A DNA stretch of 52,229 nucleotides, taken from Candidatus Aenigmatarchaeota archaeon. Lineage in GTDB: Archaea; Aenigmatarchaeota; Aenigmatarchaeia; JACPZZ01. The DNA is taken from the NCBI GenBank assembly GCA_016195275.1, contig JACPZZ010000029.1, positions 1 through 52,229 of the forward strand, in the 5' to 3' direction. Every line of letters starts with the position of its first letter. Position 1 is the stretch's first letter. Shown here one piece after another: positions 17,181 to 26,254 of this stretch. A program made the translations under genes and the position numbers. The notes under the pieces were generated by a model. It was given only the letters and a program-made list of their open reading frames with translations. It was not told where the DNA came from and did no database searches.

Positions 17181-20100
17181 ATGGCCAAAATGGACATGAC
17201 CGAAAGGATAAAGCAAGTGATGTATCACTCCGAAATGATCAGGAACATTGCCATCATAGCCCATATTCACCACGGGAAATGTGTATCTCCCGAAGCTAGA
17301 ATATCGTTGGCTGATGGAAATTTCGTAAAAGCTGAAAATTTATTTAATGATTACTCAAAACTAGGAAAAGTCGTAAAAAAGGGCGCCGAGACCGTAATAG
17401 ATATTGAAAACATTGGACTCAATGTATTCAGTCTTAATAAGAAAACTCTCAAAGTAGAGAAAAAACCCATAAAATATCTTTGGAAATTGCAAGGCGGGGA
17501 TGTATTAAACGTAGAAGTGAAAAATGGCTCTTCAATAAAAACTACGCCCGAACATAAATTCCTAGTTTTTTCTAACGGAATAAAAGAAAGATCAGCAGAG
17601 GAATTGAAAGAAGGGGATTTTATAGTCTGTGCCAAAAAAACAGAAAATTATACTGCTACGACTGAAGAGATGAAGTTTCATATATTGCAGAACTTAAGCA
17701 CCGATATAGGATTCTATGGCACATTAAACACAAAATTTGCAAAGAATATCAGAGATAAAATCTTAGCAAACGATATCAAAAAAACATGGGAACGAATAAA
17801 GACCCGTTTAAGCCTTAAAAGTTTTTATCATTCTATCTGCCATGGGAAAGTAAGAATAAAGGATATTTGTTCAATTGCTGATATTTTCAATATACCCAGA
17901 GGTGTTATTTACAACGAAATAATTTCCATAAGTTATAGAGCCCAATTAGATAGATATGGCCGTACATCAGTTTCGTTAAAATTACCTAAGACTGAAGACG
18001 AATTCAAAAAATTCTTCTATATTGTTGGACTTTTAACAGGGGATGGAAGTTTTGTAAACCTTACTAATTCTGATGGCAAAATACAGCAAAAGTTCATGGA
18101 ATATTGCAAATCGATGGGCCTCAAACCGCATTTAGATTTATACAAAGACAGAGCACCCAGAATAAGAAGTGGCGGTGGGTTTACTTTATTAAATCTTTTA
18201 AGCCTGTTGTTTAACTATCCAAAAAAATCAAAGGCGCACAAAGTTAGCATTTCTGAGTTTTTATTCAAATGCCCCAGCGAATACGGAACAGAATTTCTTA
18301 GAGGCTATTTTGATACAGACGGTACAGTAGAAAAAGCACGTAGAGCCGTATCGCTTACCTCTGTAAGCAGGCAGATGATAAAGGATTTGCAATTATTCCT
18401 GTTAAGATACGGATGCGTTTCAATAGCACGAGATGACACTTTATATATTTCAGGAAAGTCGGCAAAGGTATTCTCTGAAAAAATAGGATTTACTCATGAA
18501 GGAAAAACTAAAAGATTGATACAGCTCTTGGAAAAAGTAGAGTGCAACAAATTAACGGATATAGTGCCGTTTTATCCGGCATCATTAAAAGCGATAAGAG
18601 AAAGCCTTGGCATAAAAAAATCCGATGTTCCACACGGTTATCATAACTACGAAAGCTCCGCTCTTGCCCCGTCTTTTTATTCTCTAAACAATTTTGATTC
18701 TGTGTTTTCAGCAATGCCAAATTCCGAAAGCATTGAGGATTTACAGCTTATGAATTCAGTGTTAAAAGGAGATGTTTGCTTCATAGAAGTAAGTAGGATA
18801 AATCGGTCAAAAGAATCTGCAGTTTATGATTTCACAGTTCCAGAAAATGAAAATTTCATAGCAGAAGGATTTGTCATTCACAACACTACTCTTACAGACA
18901 ACCTTGTCGCCGGCGCGGGGATGATCGCATCCGAACTTGCAGGCGAGGCCATGTTCACATGGATAGACGAACAGGAACGCCAACGCGAACTAACGATATA
19001 CGGCGCGAACGTTTCAATGGTTCACACTTACGAAGACAAAGACTATTTAATTAACCTGATGGACACGCCCGGACACGTGGACTTCGGAGGAGACGTAACG
19101 CGCGCAGTGCGCAGCGTCGACGGCGCGATTGTTGTCGTCGATGCTGTGGAAGGGACGATGCCGCAAACAGAGATTGTCCTACGTCAGGCCCTGAAAGAAA
19201 GGGTTAAACCGGTAATTTTCATAAACAAAACAGACAGGCTCATAAACGAATTGAAACTCACACCGGAACAAATACTGGAAAGGTTCGAAAAAATACTTGC
19301 GAATGTAAACGTCCTGATACAAAAATATGCAGAGGAAGAATTTCTCAAAAAATGGGGGTTGCCGAACGTCAAAGACGGATCCGTCGCATTCGGTTCCGCC
19401 TATCACAACTGGGCAATTTCCATGCCGTTCATGCAAAAAACCGGCATAACGTTCAAAGATATTATTGAATTGACACGATCCGGCAAGAAGGAAGAATTAA
19501 AACAAAAAGCGCCGATGTACAAGGTCATACTCGACATGGTGGTAAGGCATTTGCCCAACCCTGTCGACTCCCAGAAATACAGGGTGCCGAAAATATGGAA
19601 CGGCGACCTTGAATCGCAGGCGGGAAAGGACATGCTCAACTGCAACATAAACGGCAAACCGGTCGCGATGATAACCAAGATGTTCCCTGATCCGCATACG
19701 GGATTCGTTGCGTGTGCCAGGATTCTTTCGGGTAAATTAGCAAAAGGGCAGGAGATTTATCTTATCGGACAGCATCGTTCCCGGAGAATACAGCTTGTAA
19801 GCATCTACAAAGGAATACAAAGAGTACCGGTTGACGAAGTTGTGGCCGGGAACATTGTCGGTATTGTAGGATTGCAGGACGCTTATTCCGGAGAAACTAT
19901 CTGCGATCCGAATGAAATAATAGAACCGTTCGAAGAAATAAAACATTTATTCGAACCCGTTGTAACAAAGGCCATTGAACCGGAAAGCACAAAAGACCTT
20001 TCGAAGCTTATAGACTTTTTGCGCCAGCTGAACCGCGAGGATCCGACCATACAAATCAAGATAAACCAGGAAACAGGCGAATACCTTGTTTCCGGTTTGG

Positions 20101-20978
20101 GTGAATTGCATATAGACGCGAAAGTGGAAAGAAAACTGAAAGAAAACAACATACCGATAAAATCCACACAGCCTATTGTCGTTTACAGGGAGTCGTGCGG
20201 CGCCGGCGTCGCTGATGTGGAAGGAAAATCCCCGAACAAGCATAACAGGTTCCTTTTTATCATCAGCCCGTTACCCGCAGCTGTGTCAGAGGCTATACGA
20301 AACCGTGAAATAGAAGACTCGGAAATGAAGCGAAAGGACACACAACTGGTAAAGAAGTTTGAAGACTTGGGATTCGATAAAAACGAAGCACGAAGCGTCA
20401 AACTAATTTATAATAAAAATATTTTCATAGACGGCACAAAAGGCATACAGTATCTCAACGAGGCCATGGAACTCATTAAAGAAGGGTTCAAAAGCATGAT
20501 GGACGAGGGGCCTCTTTCCAAAGAACCTTGTATGTACCTGAAAATCGTGATAACCGACGCCACACTGCACGAAGATGCGGTGCACCGAGGACCGGCACAG
20601 GTTTTACCTGCAGTGCGCTTTGCGATTAAAGAAGGCATTCTAAAAGGCGACCCATTTTTGATGGAACCGAAGCAGATAATCCGGATAGACACGCCTAAAG
20701 AACAAATGGGTGGGGCGATACGCGAAGCCCAGAACAGGCGAGGGCAAATACTCGACATGGCAGAGGAACGCGGCGCCTCCGTAATAACAGCAAAGATACC
20801 TGTTGCAGAAATGTTTGGTTTCGATTCCGCCTTGAAATCCGCGACTGGCGGGCATGGATTTTATTCGTTAATAGACGTGATGTTCGAAAGGATGCCGCAC
20901 GACTTGCAGGACAGGGCTGTGCTGCAGATACGCAAGAGAAAGGGAATGACGGAAGAGATACCCCAACCGGAGACATAA
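17181..20978 (+). CDS. fusA: Translation elongation factor aEF-2 with an intein in the P-loop
   Basis: 1,265 residues: extein 1-33 plus 569-1265 (730 residues, normal) around an intein at 34-568. The P-loop AHIHHGK is joined to [14 protein letters not shown] after splicing; His replaces the usual Asp in HxDHGK. G3 [10 protein letters not shown] and G4 NKTD follow the intein. The diphthamide site VHRGPAQ is present, with His at precursor residue 1135. It drives translocation. The GTPase cannot be active before splicing because its phosphate-binding loop is split. Confidence 0.96.
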   Translation: MAKMDMTERIKQVMYHSEMIRNIAIIAHIHHGKCVSPEARISLADGNFVKAENLFNDYSKLGKVVKKGAETVIDIENIGLNVFSLNKKTLKVEKKPIKYLWKLQGGDVLNVEVKNGSSIKTTPEHKFLVFSNGIKERSAEELKEGDFIVCAKKTENYTATTEEMKFHILQNLSTDIGFYGTLNTKFAKNIRDKILANDIKKTWERIKTRLSLKSFYHSICHGKVRIKDICSIADIFNIPRGVIYNEIISISYRAQLDRYGRTSVSLKLPKTEDEFKKFFYIVGLLTGDGSFVNLTNSDGKIQQKFMEYCKSMGLKPHLDLYKDRAPRIRSGGGFTLLNLLSLLFNYPKKSKAHKVSISEFLFKCPSEYGTEFLRGYFDTDGTVEKARRAVSLTSVSRQMIKDLQLFLLRYGCVSIARDDTLYISGKSAKVFSEKIGFTHEGKTKRLIQLLEKVECNKLTDIVPFYPASLKAIRESLGIKKSDVPHGYHNYESSALAPSFYSLNNFDSVFSAMPNSESIEDLQLMNSVLKGDVCFIEVSRINRSKESAVYDFTVPENENFIAEGFVIHNTTLTDNLVAGAGMIASELAGEAMFTWIDEQERQRELTIYGANVSMVHTYEDKDYLINLMDTPGHVDFGGDVTRAVRSVDGAIVVVDAVEGTMPQTEIVLRQALKERVKPVIFINKTDRLINELKLTPEQILERFEKILANVNVLIQKYAEEEFLKKWGLPNVKDGSVAFGSAYHNWAISMPFMQKTGITFKDIIELTRSGKKEELKQKAPMYKVILDMVVRHLPNPVDSQKYRVPKIWNGDLESQAGKDMLNCNINGKPVAMITKMFPDPHTGFVACARILSGKLAKGQEIYLIGQHRSRRIQLVSIYKGIQRVPVDEVVAGNIVGIVGLQDAYSGETICDPNEIIEPFEEIKHLFEPVVTKAIEPESTKDLSKLIDFLRQLNREDPTIQIKINQETGEYLVSGLGELHIDAKVERKLKENNIPIKSTQPIVVYRESCGAGVADVEGKSPNKHNRFLFIISPLPAAVSEAIRNREIEDSEMKRKDTQLVKKFEDLGFDKNEARSVKLIYNKNIFIDGTKGIQYLNEAMELIKEGFKSMMDEGPLSKEPCMYLKIVITDATLHEDAVHRGPAQVLPAVRFAIKEGILKGDPFLMEPKQIIRIDTPKEQMGGAIREAQNRRGQILDMAEERGASVITAKIPVAEMFGFDSALKSATGGHGFYSLIDVMFERMPHDLQDRAVLQIRKRKGMTEEIPQPET
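17280..18884 (+). mobile_element. Intein in aEF-2 (535 residues, Cys1, Thr+1, DOD endonuclease)
   Basis: It begins [13 protein letters not shown], has block B KTTPEHKF, endonuclease motifs [11 protein letters not shown] and [12 protein letters not shown], and ends [12 protein letters not shown] then GFVIHN before Thr+1. About 130 residues between block B and the first endonuclease motif (precursor residues about 150-280) are longer than needed and may carry an extra DNA-recognition module. Third-position composition is more A/T-rich than the EF-2 extein, which fits recent transfer. Confidence 0.93.
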
Positions 20979-20983
20979 AAATT

Positions 20984-21121
20984 TTAATCTGATTTTATTG
21001 CATCAATAAATTTTTCACCGGCGAAACGACTGCTTAACCAATTATCAACGAAACTAGAAGCCAGGTATACGTGCATGTTATGACGTTTCATAATCATTAT
21101 CCTCAGTACATAGTTTTCCAT
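20984..21121 (-). CDS. Small unrecognised ORF, 45 residues
   Basis: ATG at 21121 on the reverse strand, ending just after the aEF-2 gene (stops converge). The protein starts MENYVLRIMIMKRHNMHVYL and resembles no family I know. It begins 5 nt after the stop of another short reverse ORF (21127-21255), and both lie downstream of a symmetric TATA box. Coding status is an inference from tandem arrangement and promoter; composition gives little support either way. Confidence 0.35.
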   Translation of the reverse strand: MENYVLRIMIMKRHNMHVYLASSFVDNWLSSRFAGEKFIDAIKSD

Positions 21122-21126
21122 GAAAT

Positions 21127-21255
21127 TTAAACTGCACTCGGCTGTTCAACTATTTCATTTATCGCTGCGGGCCTCATTTTTTTACGAACAAATTGAAATT
21201 TGTCGTTTTCGTGCAAAGGTATTGCTAATCTGTTGTTTTTCCCGTATTTTGCCAT
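21127..21255 (-). CDS. Small unrecognised basic ORF, 42 residues
   Basis: ATG at 21255 on the reverse strand; the protein starts MAKYGKNNRLAIPLHENDKF and contains FVRKKMRPAAINEI. It is divergent from aEF-1A. The palindromic TATATTTAAATA-like box at 21279-21288 is 23 nt upstream, a spacing that would give a leaderless transcript. Function unknown. Confidence 0.4.
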   Translation of the reverse strand: MAKYGKNNRLAIPLHENDKFQFVRKKMRPAAINEIVEQPSAV

Positions 21256-21278
21256 GAAATGCGGTTATTCCGGTAACC

Positions 21279-21288
21279 TATTTAAATA
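21279..21288. promoter_or_regulatory. Palindromic TATA box, probably bidirectional
   Basis: TATTTAAATA is its own reverse complement. It is 27 nt from the aEF-1A ATG on the plus strand and 23 nt from the small ORF ATG (21255) on the minus strand. Both distances suit archaeal initiation close to the start codon. Confidence 0.6.
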
Positions 21289-21315
21289 CAAGAGTGGTAA
21301 ATAAAGTGATCAAAA

Positions 21316-22578
21316 ATGGCTAAGCCGCACATCAATATTATGACATCAGGCCACGTAGACCATGGTAAATCTACGTTAATAGGAAGACTTCTATTCGATA
21401 CGGGCGCTATCCGGGAAGACGAGATGCGCAAGCTCAAAGAAACTGCCACCGAATTAAAAAAGGAGACTTTTGAATTTGCTTTTGCAATGGACACATCAAA
21501 AGAAGAGCGTGAACGCGGTGTCACAATCGATTTGATGCACAAGCCTTTTGAAACACAGAAAAATTATTTCACAATCATAGACGCACCCGGCCACAGGGAC
21601 TTTGTAAAGAACATGATCACGGGAGCGAGCCAGGCTGATGCTGCCATTTTGCTTTGTTCTGCCAAAGAAGGCATCCAGGACCAGACAAGAGAGCACGCTT
21701 ACCTGTTGAAAGTTCTTGGAATAAAACAAATGACTGTTGCTGTCAATAAAATGGACGCTGTTAATTACGATGAAGCGAAATTCAACGCGATAAAATCCGA
21801 AGTTACGAAACTTCTGCAGGGAATAGGCTACAAGATTGACGCTATTCCTATGATACCCTTATCCGCTTACTTGGGCGACAATGTTGTTAAGAAATCCGAC
21901 AAAATGCCCTGGTACAAAGGACCGACATTGCTTGAATCCTTGGATTCCATACAACTGCCGCCAAAACCAAGCGGCAAGCCTTTGAGGTTGCCTGTGCAAG
22001 ACGTTTACGATATCAAGGGCATCGGCGTTGTTCCTGTAGGCAGGGTTGAAACAGGTATTTTGAAACCCGGCGACCAGGTTGTTTTCATGCCTTCGGGTGC
22101 AAAAGCTGAAGTGAAATCTGTTGAAATGCACCACAAGCAGTTGGTTCAGGCTGAACCAGGCGACAACGTCGGTTTCAACGTGCGAGGAATTTCACGCGAC
22201 CAAATTAAACGCGGTGACGTAGTTGGCAAGCCTGATAACCCGCCTACGGTTGCTAAAGAGTTCACAGCGCAAATTATTGTGTTAAATCATCCTACGGTAA
22301 TTACAAAAGGTTACACGCCTGTGTTCCATTGCCACACATCCCAAATGGCCGGTGAGATATTTGAAATTGTCAAGAAACTTGACCCGAAGACAGGCGCAAC
22401 ACTCGCAGAGAATCCGGATTTGTTAAAGACAGGTGATGCTGCGATTGTAAAAGTCCGTCCTTCAAAACCTCTGGCTATTGAAAAGCAGTCTGATTTCCCG
22501 CAGCTTGCGCGTTTCGCAATAAGAGACATGGGACAGACGGTTGCCGCAGGCGTTGTAATAGACCTTGTAAAGGCTTAA
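21316..22578 (+). CDS. tuf: Translation elongation factor aEF-1A
   Basis: 420 residues. P-loop GHVDHGKST (residues 12-20), [18 protein letters not shown] and NKMDA are canonical. Domains 2-3 include [13 protein letters not shown] and NVGFNVRG. It delivers aminoacyl-tRNA to the ribosome. In many archaea rps10 follows directly; here two unknown genes follow instead. Confidence 0.97.
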   Translation: MAKPHINIMTSGHVDHGKSTLIGRLLFDTGAIREDEMRKLKETATELKKETFEFAFAMDTSKEERERGVTIDLMHKPFETQKNYFTIIDAPGHRDFVKNMITGASQADAAILLCSAKEGIQDQTREHAYLLKVLGIKQMTVAVNKMDAVNYDEAKFNAIKSEVTKLLQGIGYKIDAIPMIPLSAYLGDNVVKKSDKMPWYKGPTLLESLDSIQLPPKPSGKPLRLPVQDVYDIKGIGVVPVGRVETGILKPGDQVVFMPSGAKAEVKSVEMHHKQLVQAEPGDNVGFNVRGISRDQIKRGDVVGKPDNPPTVAKEFTAQIIVLNHPTVITKGYTPVFHCHTSQMAGEIFEIVKKLDPKTGATLAENPDLLKTGDAAIVKVRPSKPLAIEKQSDFPQLARFAIRDMGQTVAAGVVIDLVKA

Positions 22579-22652
22579 GTTTGTGTTTTGAAGCGATTTA
22601 TAGAGCTTAAATGCTTATCTGTTCTAAATGCATACAAATTAAAGTGATGTAA

Positions 22653-23180
22653 ATGGCACAAAAACTTATAAATTATTTTGCAACGCCGGTACAATTCGAT
22701 CCTGCAAAGCGTGACTATGCGCGATCTTATGCCAGATGGGTGTTGCCTCCTCCGGAGCTGGCGTCGCAGTTAGAAAACTGGCCTCCCCGCAAGGTGTTCA
22801 TAAACTTACCGCCGAGGCGTGACATCAGGGTTGTGAACGTCTTGTCGGTGGAAGAAGATAGCACGGGTTTTTTTGTAGACGAGAAAATGTGGTATCCAAA
22901 TGAACACGGCGTTTATGTTAGCGGTGGCGGATCACAGTTTCATGCATCGAAAACACCGACAGGGGGATATGAAACTGTCGGGTCGGCCAAAGGCTATCTT
23001 TTTGCTGGTCGCGTTCCTGGTCCAGTCAAACAAGCTCTAATTGACTTGTTTTCGGAAGAACTGGAAAAGGTAAGAAAAGAAAAAGGTATGAAATTCCTAT
23101 TTTCGTGGGAGGATCAGGAGCCACGTTACCCTGAAAGTTACATTCCTCTTTTCAATACCATACATCAATTGCCCGAGTAA
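22653..23180 (+). CDS. Unrecognised 175-residue protein
   Basis: Starts MAQKLINYFATPVQFD. It has a Pro-rich region (VLPPPELASQ, NLPPRRDIRV), a Gly-rich turn VSGGGSQFHA and an amphipathic C-terminal helix with LFSEELEKVRKEKG. There is no signal peptide or membrane segment, so it is probably cytoplasmic. A TATA-like ACTTAAATG element lies at about 22605-22613, about 40-48 nt before the ATG. I cannot assign a family. Confidence 0.7.
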   Translation: MAQKLINYFATPVQFDPAKRDYARSYARWVLPPPELASQLENWPPRKVFINLPPRRDIRVVNVLSVEEDSTGFFVDEKMWYPNEHGVYVSGGGSQFHASKTPTGGYETVGSAKGYLFAGRVPGPVKQALIDLFSEELEKVRKEKGMKFLFSWEDQEPRYPESYIPLFNTIHQLPE

Positions 23181-23254
23181 AATTGGATAAGCCTAATTTT
23201 TGTATTTTTCTCCGCTTTTGTAACATTTAAATGTCTTCCTGTTGTTTTATAAAA

Positions 23255-23584
23255 ATGCCGGAAAGGACCGAAGAACAGTTGAGAGAATTGTACCCTGTTG
23301 CCGCTATTTACACACCGCTTGACGGGTTTGACATACACCGAACCAAAAGGCGGATAACCGCACTTGTTGCCGTGGAGGATCAAAAAGGCGGTAGGGATCT
23401 AAGATTGTACACTTGGCAATGGAGAAAATCTAAGCTCAACGAAGCCGGGCAGGCTAACGAGCCGGAGTATCGGTGGAAAGTCGATCTGGCAAGACAGTCG
23501 GTCACGGGTTGGGATTTTAGAGAACTCGCCACGCAAGCAAGAAAATTGGCTGCAAAGTACGATATAAAGATGGATTCAATGTAA
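23255..23584 (+). CDS. Unrecognised 109-residue protein
   Basis: I chose the ATG at 23255 (MPERTEEQLRELYP) because a TATA box (ACATTTAAAT, 23223-23232) is placed to start transcription almost exactly there, giving a leaderless mRNA. The upstream in-frame ATG at 23231 overlaps that box. The protein has beta-rich stretches (RITALVAVEDQKGGRDLRLY) and a C-terminal helix. It may belong with the preceding unknown gene. Family unknown. Confidence 0.7.
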   Translation: MPERTEEQLRELYPVAAIYTPLDGFDIHRTKRRITALVAVEDQKGGRDLRLYTWQWRKSKLNEAGQANEPEYRWKVDLARQSVTGWDFRELATQARKLAAKYDIKMDSM

Positions 23585-23603
23585 TCAATGTAATTTCAGC
23601 CGC

Positions 23604-23613
23604 GCCTTTAAAT
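23604..23613 (+). promoter_or_regulatory. Probable TATA box of tRNA-Ser
   Basis: GCCTTTAAATTC begins about 30-36 nt before the tRNA 5' end at 23640. Confidence 0.5.
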
Positions 23614-23656
23614 TCAAACCAGTTTAATTCTTTGTATTTGCTGCGATAGCCAAGTC

Positions 23657-23694
23657 AGGTTCAGGCGACTGAAGCAGACATGGTCTGCTTCTAG
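23657..23694 (+). other. D-loop insertion in tRNA-Ser, probable second intron
   Basis: The insertion has a perfect 9-bp hairpin (GAAGCAGAC/GTCTGCTTC, loop ATG) flanked by ACT and TAG, plus an alternative small stem TTCAG/CTGAA closed by GCGA. If not spliced, the D-loop would be about 50 nt long. The same ACT-GAA...TTC-TAGC frame surrounds the hairpin at 50655-50675. Confidence 0.6.
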
Positions 23695-23723
23695 CGGCCA
23701 AAGGCGCTGGTCTGGAATGTATA

Positions 23724-23908
23724 GGAACAAGTTGTTCGCAGGGGAGTAGTTTTCCAAAAGGAAACTATTGCAATTTACAAGGTAAACCCGATGGGTTTAC
23801 CTGTACAGTTTTTGCAAAAGCAAAAACTTGTACCTTCAGGTGGATTGCAAACGTGTGTTTGCTAGTTTACCAGTGGTAAACTGCAGCAGTTTTGCTCAAA
23901 GCAAAACT
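23724..23908 (+). repeat. Array of seven hairpins in the tRNA-Ser anticodon-loop intron
   Basis: In order: 23725-23737; 23747-23767; 23780-23802 (10 bp, AGGTAAACCC); 23807-23828 (9 bp, AGTTTTTGC, extendable outward to 23803-23833); 23847-23862 (6 bp); 23864-23882 (8 bp, AGTTTACC); 23888-23908 (8 bp, AGTTTTGC). Most are perfect, with loops mainly of 3-5 nt. Nearly the whole intron is base-paired into side-by-side stems. Confidence 0.85.
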
Positions 23909-23976
23909 AGCTTTCCTGCGACCAGAGAGCCAGTGTGCGCAAGCACGCGGGGGTTCAAATCCCTCTCGCAGCGTTT

Positions 23977-24060
23977 ATGAAACTCGAAAAGAAATGCCTG
24001 ATCTGCGGCAAAAAAGGCCACTGGCTGGTTGGATGCAAGTTTGAAAAGAAGTTTGATTAG
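23977..24060 (+). CDS. 27-residue CCHC zinc-knuckle microprotein
   Basis: The ATG lies 3 nt after the tRNA-Ser 3' end. The product begins MKLEKKCLICGKKGHWLVGC and ends KFEKKFD. It fits the zinc-knuckle spacing C-x2-C-x4-H-x4-C exactly (Cys7, Cys10, His15, Cys20), with the Gly-Lys-Lys-Gly-His core and an aromatic after His, as in single-stranded nucleic-acid-binding CCHC proteins. Basic flanks fit RNA binding. The coincidence of an exact motif with ATG and stop in 27 codons supports a real gene. Function is inference. Confidence 0.6.
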   Translation: MKLEKKCLICGKKGHWLVGCKFEKKFD

Positions 24061-24111
24061 CCCGCCGCAATTAATATATTAACTGTAAATCAACTAAATT
24101 ACTGAATCAGG

Positions 24112-24702
24112 ATGAAAAAAGAAACCGCAATTTTCGCTGTCTTGACCGCCTTAATTGCTTTTTTCATATCAACAGGCACGATGGCGAGCAAGGAAAACGG
24201 AATAAAAATGGATGGGATTGTAATTTTGGAAACTTCCAACGGGAATATAGAAATACAGTTAGACAGCGCGCATGCGCCGATAACGGTTGCAAATTTCCTG
24301 AAATATGTCAACGAAGGGTTTTACAACGGCACGATATTCCATCGGGCTATTCCAAATTTCATGGCACAGGCCGGTGGTTTTACGAGTGACGGCACGGAAA
24401 AACAAACGCACGAACCGATAAAACTCGAGTCTAACAACGGTTTGAGCAACAAACGCGGGATGATTGCGATGGCCCGGACAAACGATCCGGACAGTGCAAC
24501 AAGCCAGTTCTTTATCAATGTGGCTGACAATTATTTCCTTGATTATGGCCGCGGCAATGATGGTTATGCCGTTTTTGGAAACGTGACAAAGGGCATGGAT
24601 GTTGCGGATGCGATTGTTTCTGTTAAAACAGGCGACAGGGGCTTTTTTTCAGACTGGCCGGTAGAGGATATCATTATCAAAGGCGCCTATGTTAAAAAGT
24701 AA
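24112..24702 (+). CDS. Secreted or membrane-anchored cyclophilin (peptidyl-prolyl isomerase)
   Basis: 196 residues. An N-terminal hydrophobic segment (about residues 4-25) acts as signal or anchor. The cyclophilin core follows: APITVANFLKYVNEGFYNG, FHRAIPNFMAQAGGF (catalytic Arg), ARTNDPDSATSQFFINVADN. It resembles compact bacterial PpiA/PpiB-type enzymes and was probably acquired from bacteria. It would assist folding of exported proteins such as the surface proteins here. A TATA-like TTAATATATTAA lies near 24070. Confidence 0.93.
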   Translation: MKKETAIFAVLTALIAFFISTGTMASKENGIKMDGIVILETSNGNIEIQLDSAHAPITVANFLKYVNEGFYNGTIFHRAIPNFMAQAGGFTSDGTEKQTHEPIKLESNNGLSNKRGMIAMARTNDPDSATSQFFINVADNYFLDYGRGNDGYAVFGNVTKGMDVADAIVSVKTGDRGFFSDWPVEDIIIKGAYVKK

Positions 24703-24745
24703 CTATAAATAAGCAACAAGCGCTTAATACCTAGGAGAAAAACAA

Positions 24746-25939
24746 ATGAATTTTGAGGATTTGCAGCTAAAACCGGAACTGCTTAAAGCTGTTACAGAGC
24801 TTGGTTTTACGGAATTGACAGAGATACAGCAGAAATGCATACCTGAAATACGCGGCGGCAGGGATGTTGTCGGCCAGTCAAGCACCGGATCGGGCAAAAC
24901 AGCCGCGTTCGGGCTTCCGATACTCGAAAAAATCGAACATGGAAAGGGCATACAGTCTTTGATTGTGACGCCGACACGCGAGTTGTGCGTACAGGTAACA
25001 GATGCTTTGCGTAGCTTCGGTAGGTTCATGCACACCAATGTTGCGAGCGTGTTCGGCGGCGTCAGTATCGAACCGCAGATAACCGCGGTGCGCACAGCTG
25101 ATATTGTTGTCGGGACGCCCGGACGTATTCTGGACCACATGGAACGAAGGACGATCAATTTCCAAAACGTGCGCTTTTTAGTCATCGACGAAGCGGACAA
25201 AATGTTTGAAATGGGGTTCATAGAAGACGTTGAGCGCATAATAAAACAAACGCCACAAAACAGGCAGACTTTATTATTCAGCGCTACTATACCGGCAGAG
25301 GTGAGGCACATAGTCGAGCGCCATCTTAATTCACCAGTAACGATTAAGGGCGTGATTTATGTTGATACGAGCCTGCTCAGGCACGTTTATTATGATATAA
25401 AGCCCCACGACAAATTTTCTTTGTTAGTTCACCTGTTGAAGCAAAACAAGGAAGGCATTGCGCTTGTTTTCTGCGCCACAAGGCACGAAGTCGACGCTGT
25501 TGCGGAAAACCTCAAGTCGCAGGGGATAAACGCAGAAGCCATACACGGCGGCATGGAGCAGAACAGGCGTTTGCGATCTGTCGAAGCTTTGAAAAACGAA
25601 ACGATAAACGTGTTAGTCGCAACTGATGTCGCTGCGCGCGGACTTGACATAAGAAATGTATCGCATGTGTACAATTACGACGTTCCCAAATCCTCCTCGG
25701 ATTACATACATCGCGTTGGCCGCACCGCGCGCGCAGGCGGTGAAGGCGATGCTGTCACATTGTTGTCTGAACGCGATCATGATAACTTCTCGCGGATTTT
25801 GCGCGACAGAAGTTTGAAAATTGCAAGAACTGAAAAGCCGGAAATTGAACGCGTCCAGTTTAAACGCGCGGAAAGGCGCGGCCGTTTTGGCAGCCGGGGT
25901 TTCCGAAAACCTGGTTTCCACAGAAGGCCGAGATATTAA
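24746..25939 (+). CDS. DEAD-box RNA helicase
   Basis: 397 residues with all motifs: Q motif region TEIQQKCIP, motif I STGSGKT (about residue 48), Ia PTREL, GG, TPGR, motif II DEAD (about 149), III SAT, and VI HRVGRTARAG. The C-terminal tail (about residues 365-397) is basic and Arg/Gly/Phe-rich, as in helicases that bind structured RNA. Given the hairpin-dense tRNA precursors here, an RNA-unwinding enzyme is of interest, but no direct link is shown. Confidence 0.96.
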   Translation: MNFEDLQLKPELLKAVTELGFTELTEIQQKCIPEIRGGRDVVGQSSTGSGKTAAFGLPILEKIEHGKGIQSLIVTPTRELCVQVTDALRSFGRFMHTNVASVFGGVSIEPQITAVRTADIVVGTPGRILDHMERRTINFQNVRFLVIDEADKMFEMGFIEDVERIIKQTPQNRQTLLFSATIPAEVRHIVERHLNSPVTIKGVIYVDTSLLRHVYYDIKPHDKFSLLVHLLKQNKEGIALVFCATRHEVDAVAENLKSQGINAEAIHGGMEQNRRLRSVEALKNETINVLVATDVAARGLDIRNVSHVYNYDVPKSSSDYIHRVGRTARAGGEGDAVTLLSERDHDNFSRILRDRSLKIARTEKPEIERVQFKRAERRGRFGSRGFRKPGFHRRPRY

Positions 25940-26000
25940 ACAAAAAGTTCCATTGTTAAAGTGACCTGCATGGATTCTTGGTTTATTGTCGACCTAACAA

Positions 26001-26010
26001 ATATTTAAAT
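26001..26010 (+). promoter_or_regulatory. TATA box of the DUF2905 gene
   Basis: ATATTTAAAT, about 23-32 nt before the ATG at 26033, predicts a leaderless transcript. Confidence 0.55.
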
Positions 26011-26032
26011 CAGATTGTGAGCAGTTTTAATT

Positions 26033-26254
26033 ATGGCAGAAGTCACAAGTTTGGGCAATGTGCTTGTCTTAACAGGCGGGTTATTGGTTCTGTTAGGCTT
26101 GGTTGTGCTGATCGGCGGCAAAATACCGTTCTTCGGAAATTTGCCCGGAGACATATCCATAGAAAGAGGCAATTTCAAATTTTACGCGCCGATAGCAACG
26201 TTTCTGGTAATAAGCATAGTACTGACGGTTTTGCTGAACCTGTTATCAAAATGA
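26033..26254 (+). CDS. DUF2905-type small membrane protein
   Basis: 73 residues with two membrane helices around the conserved middle GGKIPFFGNLPGDISIERGN, the signature of DUF2905 proteins. Family function is unknown. Its stop abuts the stop of the opposite-strand gene at 26255. Confidence 0.85.
   Translation: MAEVTSLGNVLVLTGGLLVLLGLVVLIGGKIPFFGNLPGDISIERGNFKFYAPIATFLVISIVLTVLLNLLSK

Larger units (their letters stand above)
23640..23973 (+). tRNA. tRNA-Ser (GGA) with an anticodon-loop intron and a D-loop insertion
   Basis: Acceptor GCTGCGA (23640-23646) pairs with TCGCAGC (23966-23972); G73 follows and CCA is not encoded. D-stem is GCC/GGC, anticodon stem CTGGT/GCCAG, variable arm TGTGCGCAAGCACGC, T-arm GGGGG-TTCAAAT-CCCTC. 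Intron 2 (23718-23927, 210 nt) is at 37/38 with a perfect BHB: exon CTGG with intron CCAG (23922-23925), bulges AA|T and AG|A. A further insertion of about 38 nt (near 23657-23694) lies in the D-loop; removing it gives a normal GCCAAGTCCGGCCAAAGGC arm. Its exact ends are uncertain because I find no clean BHB there. Confidence 0.9.
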
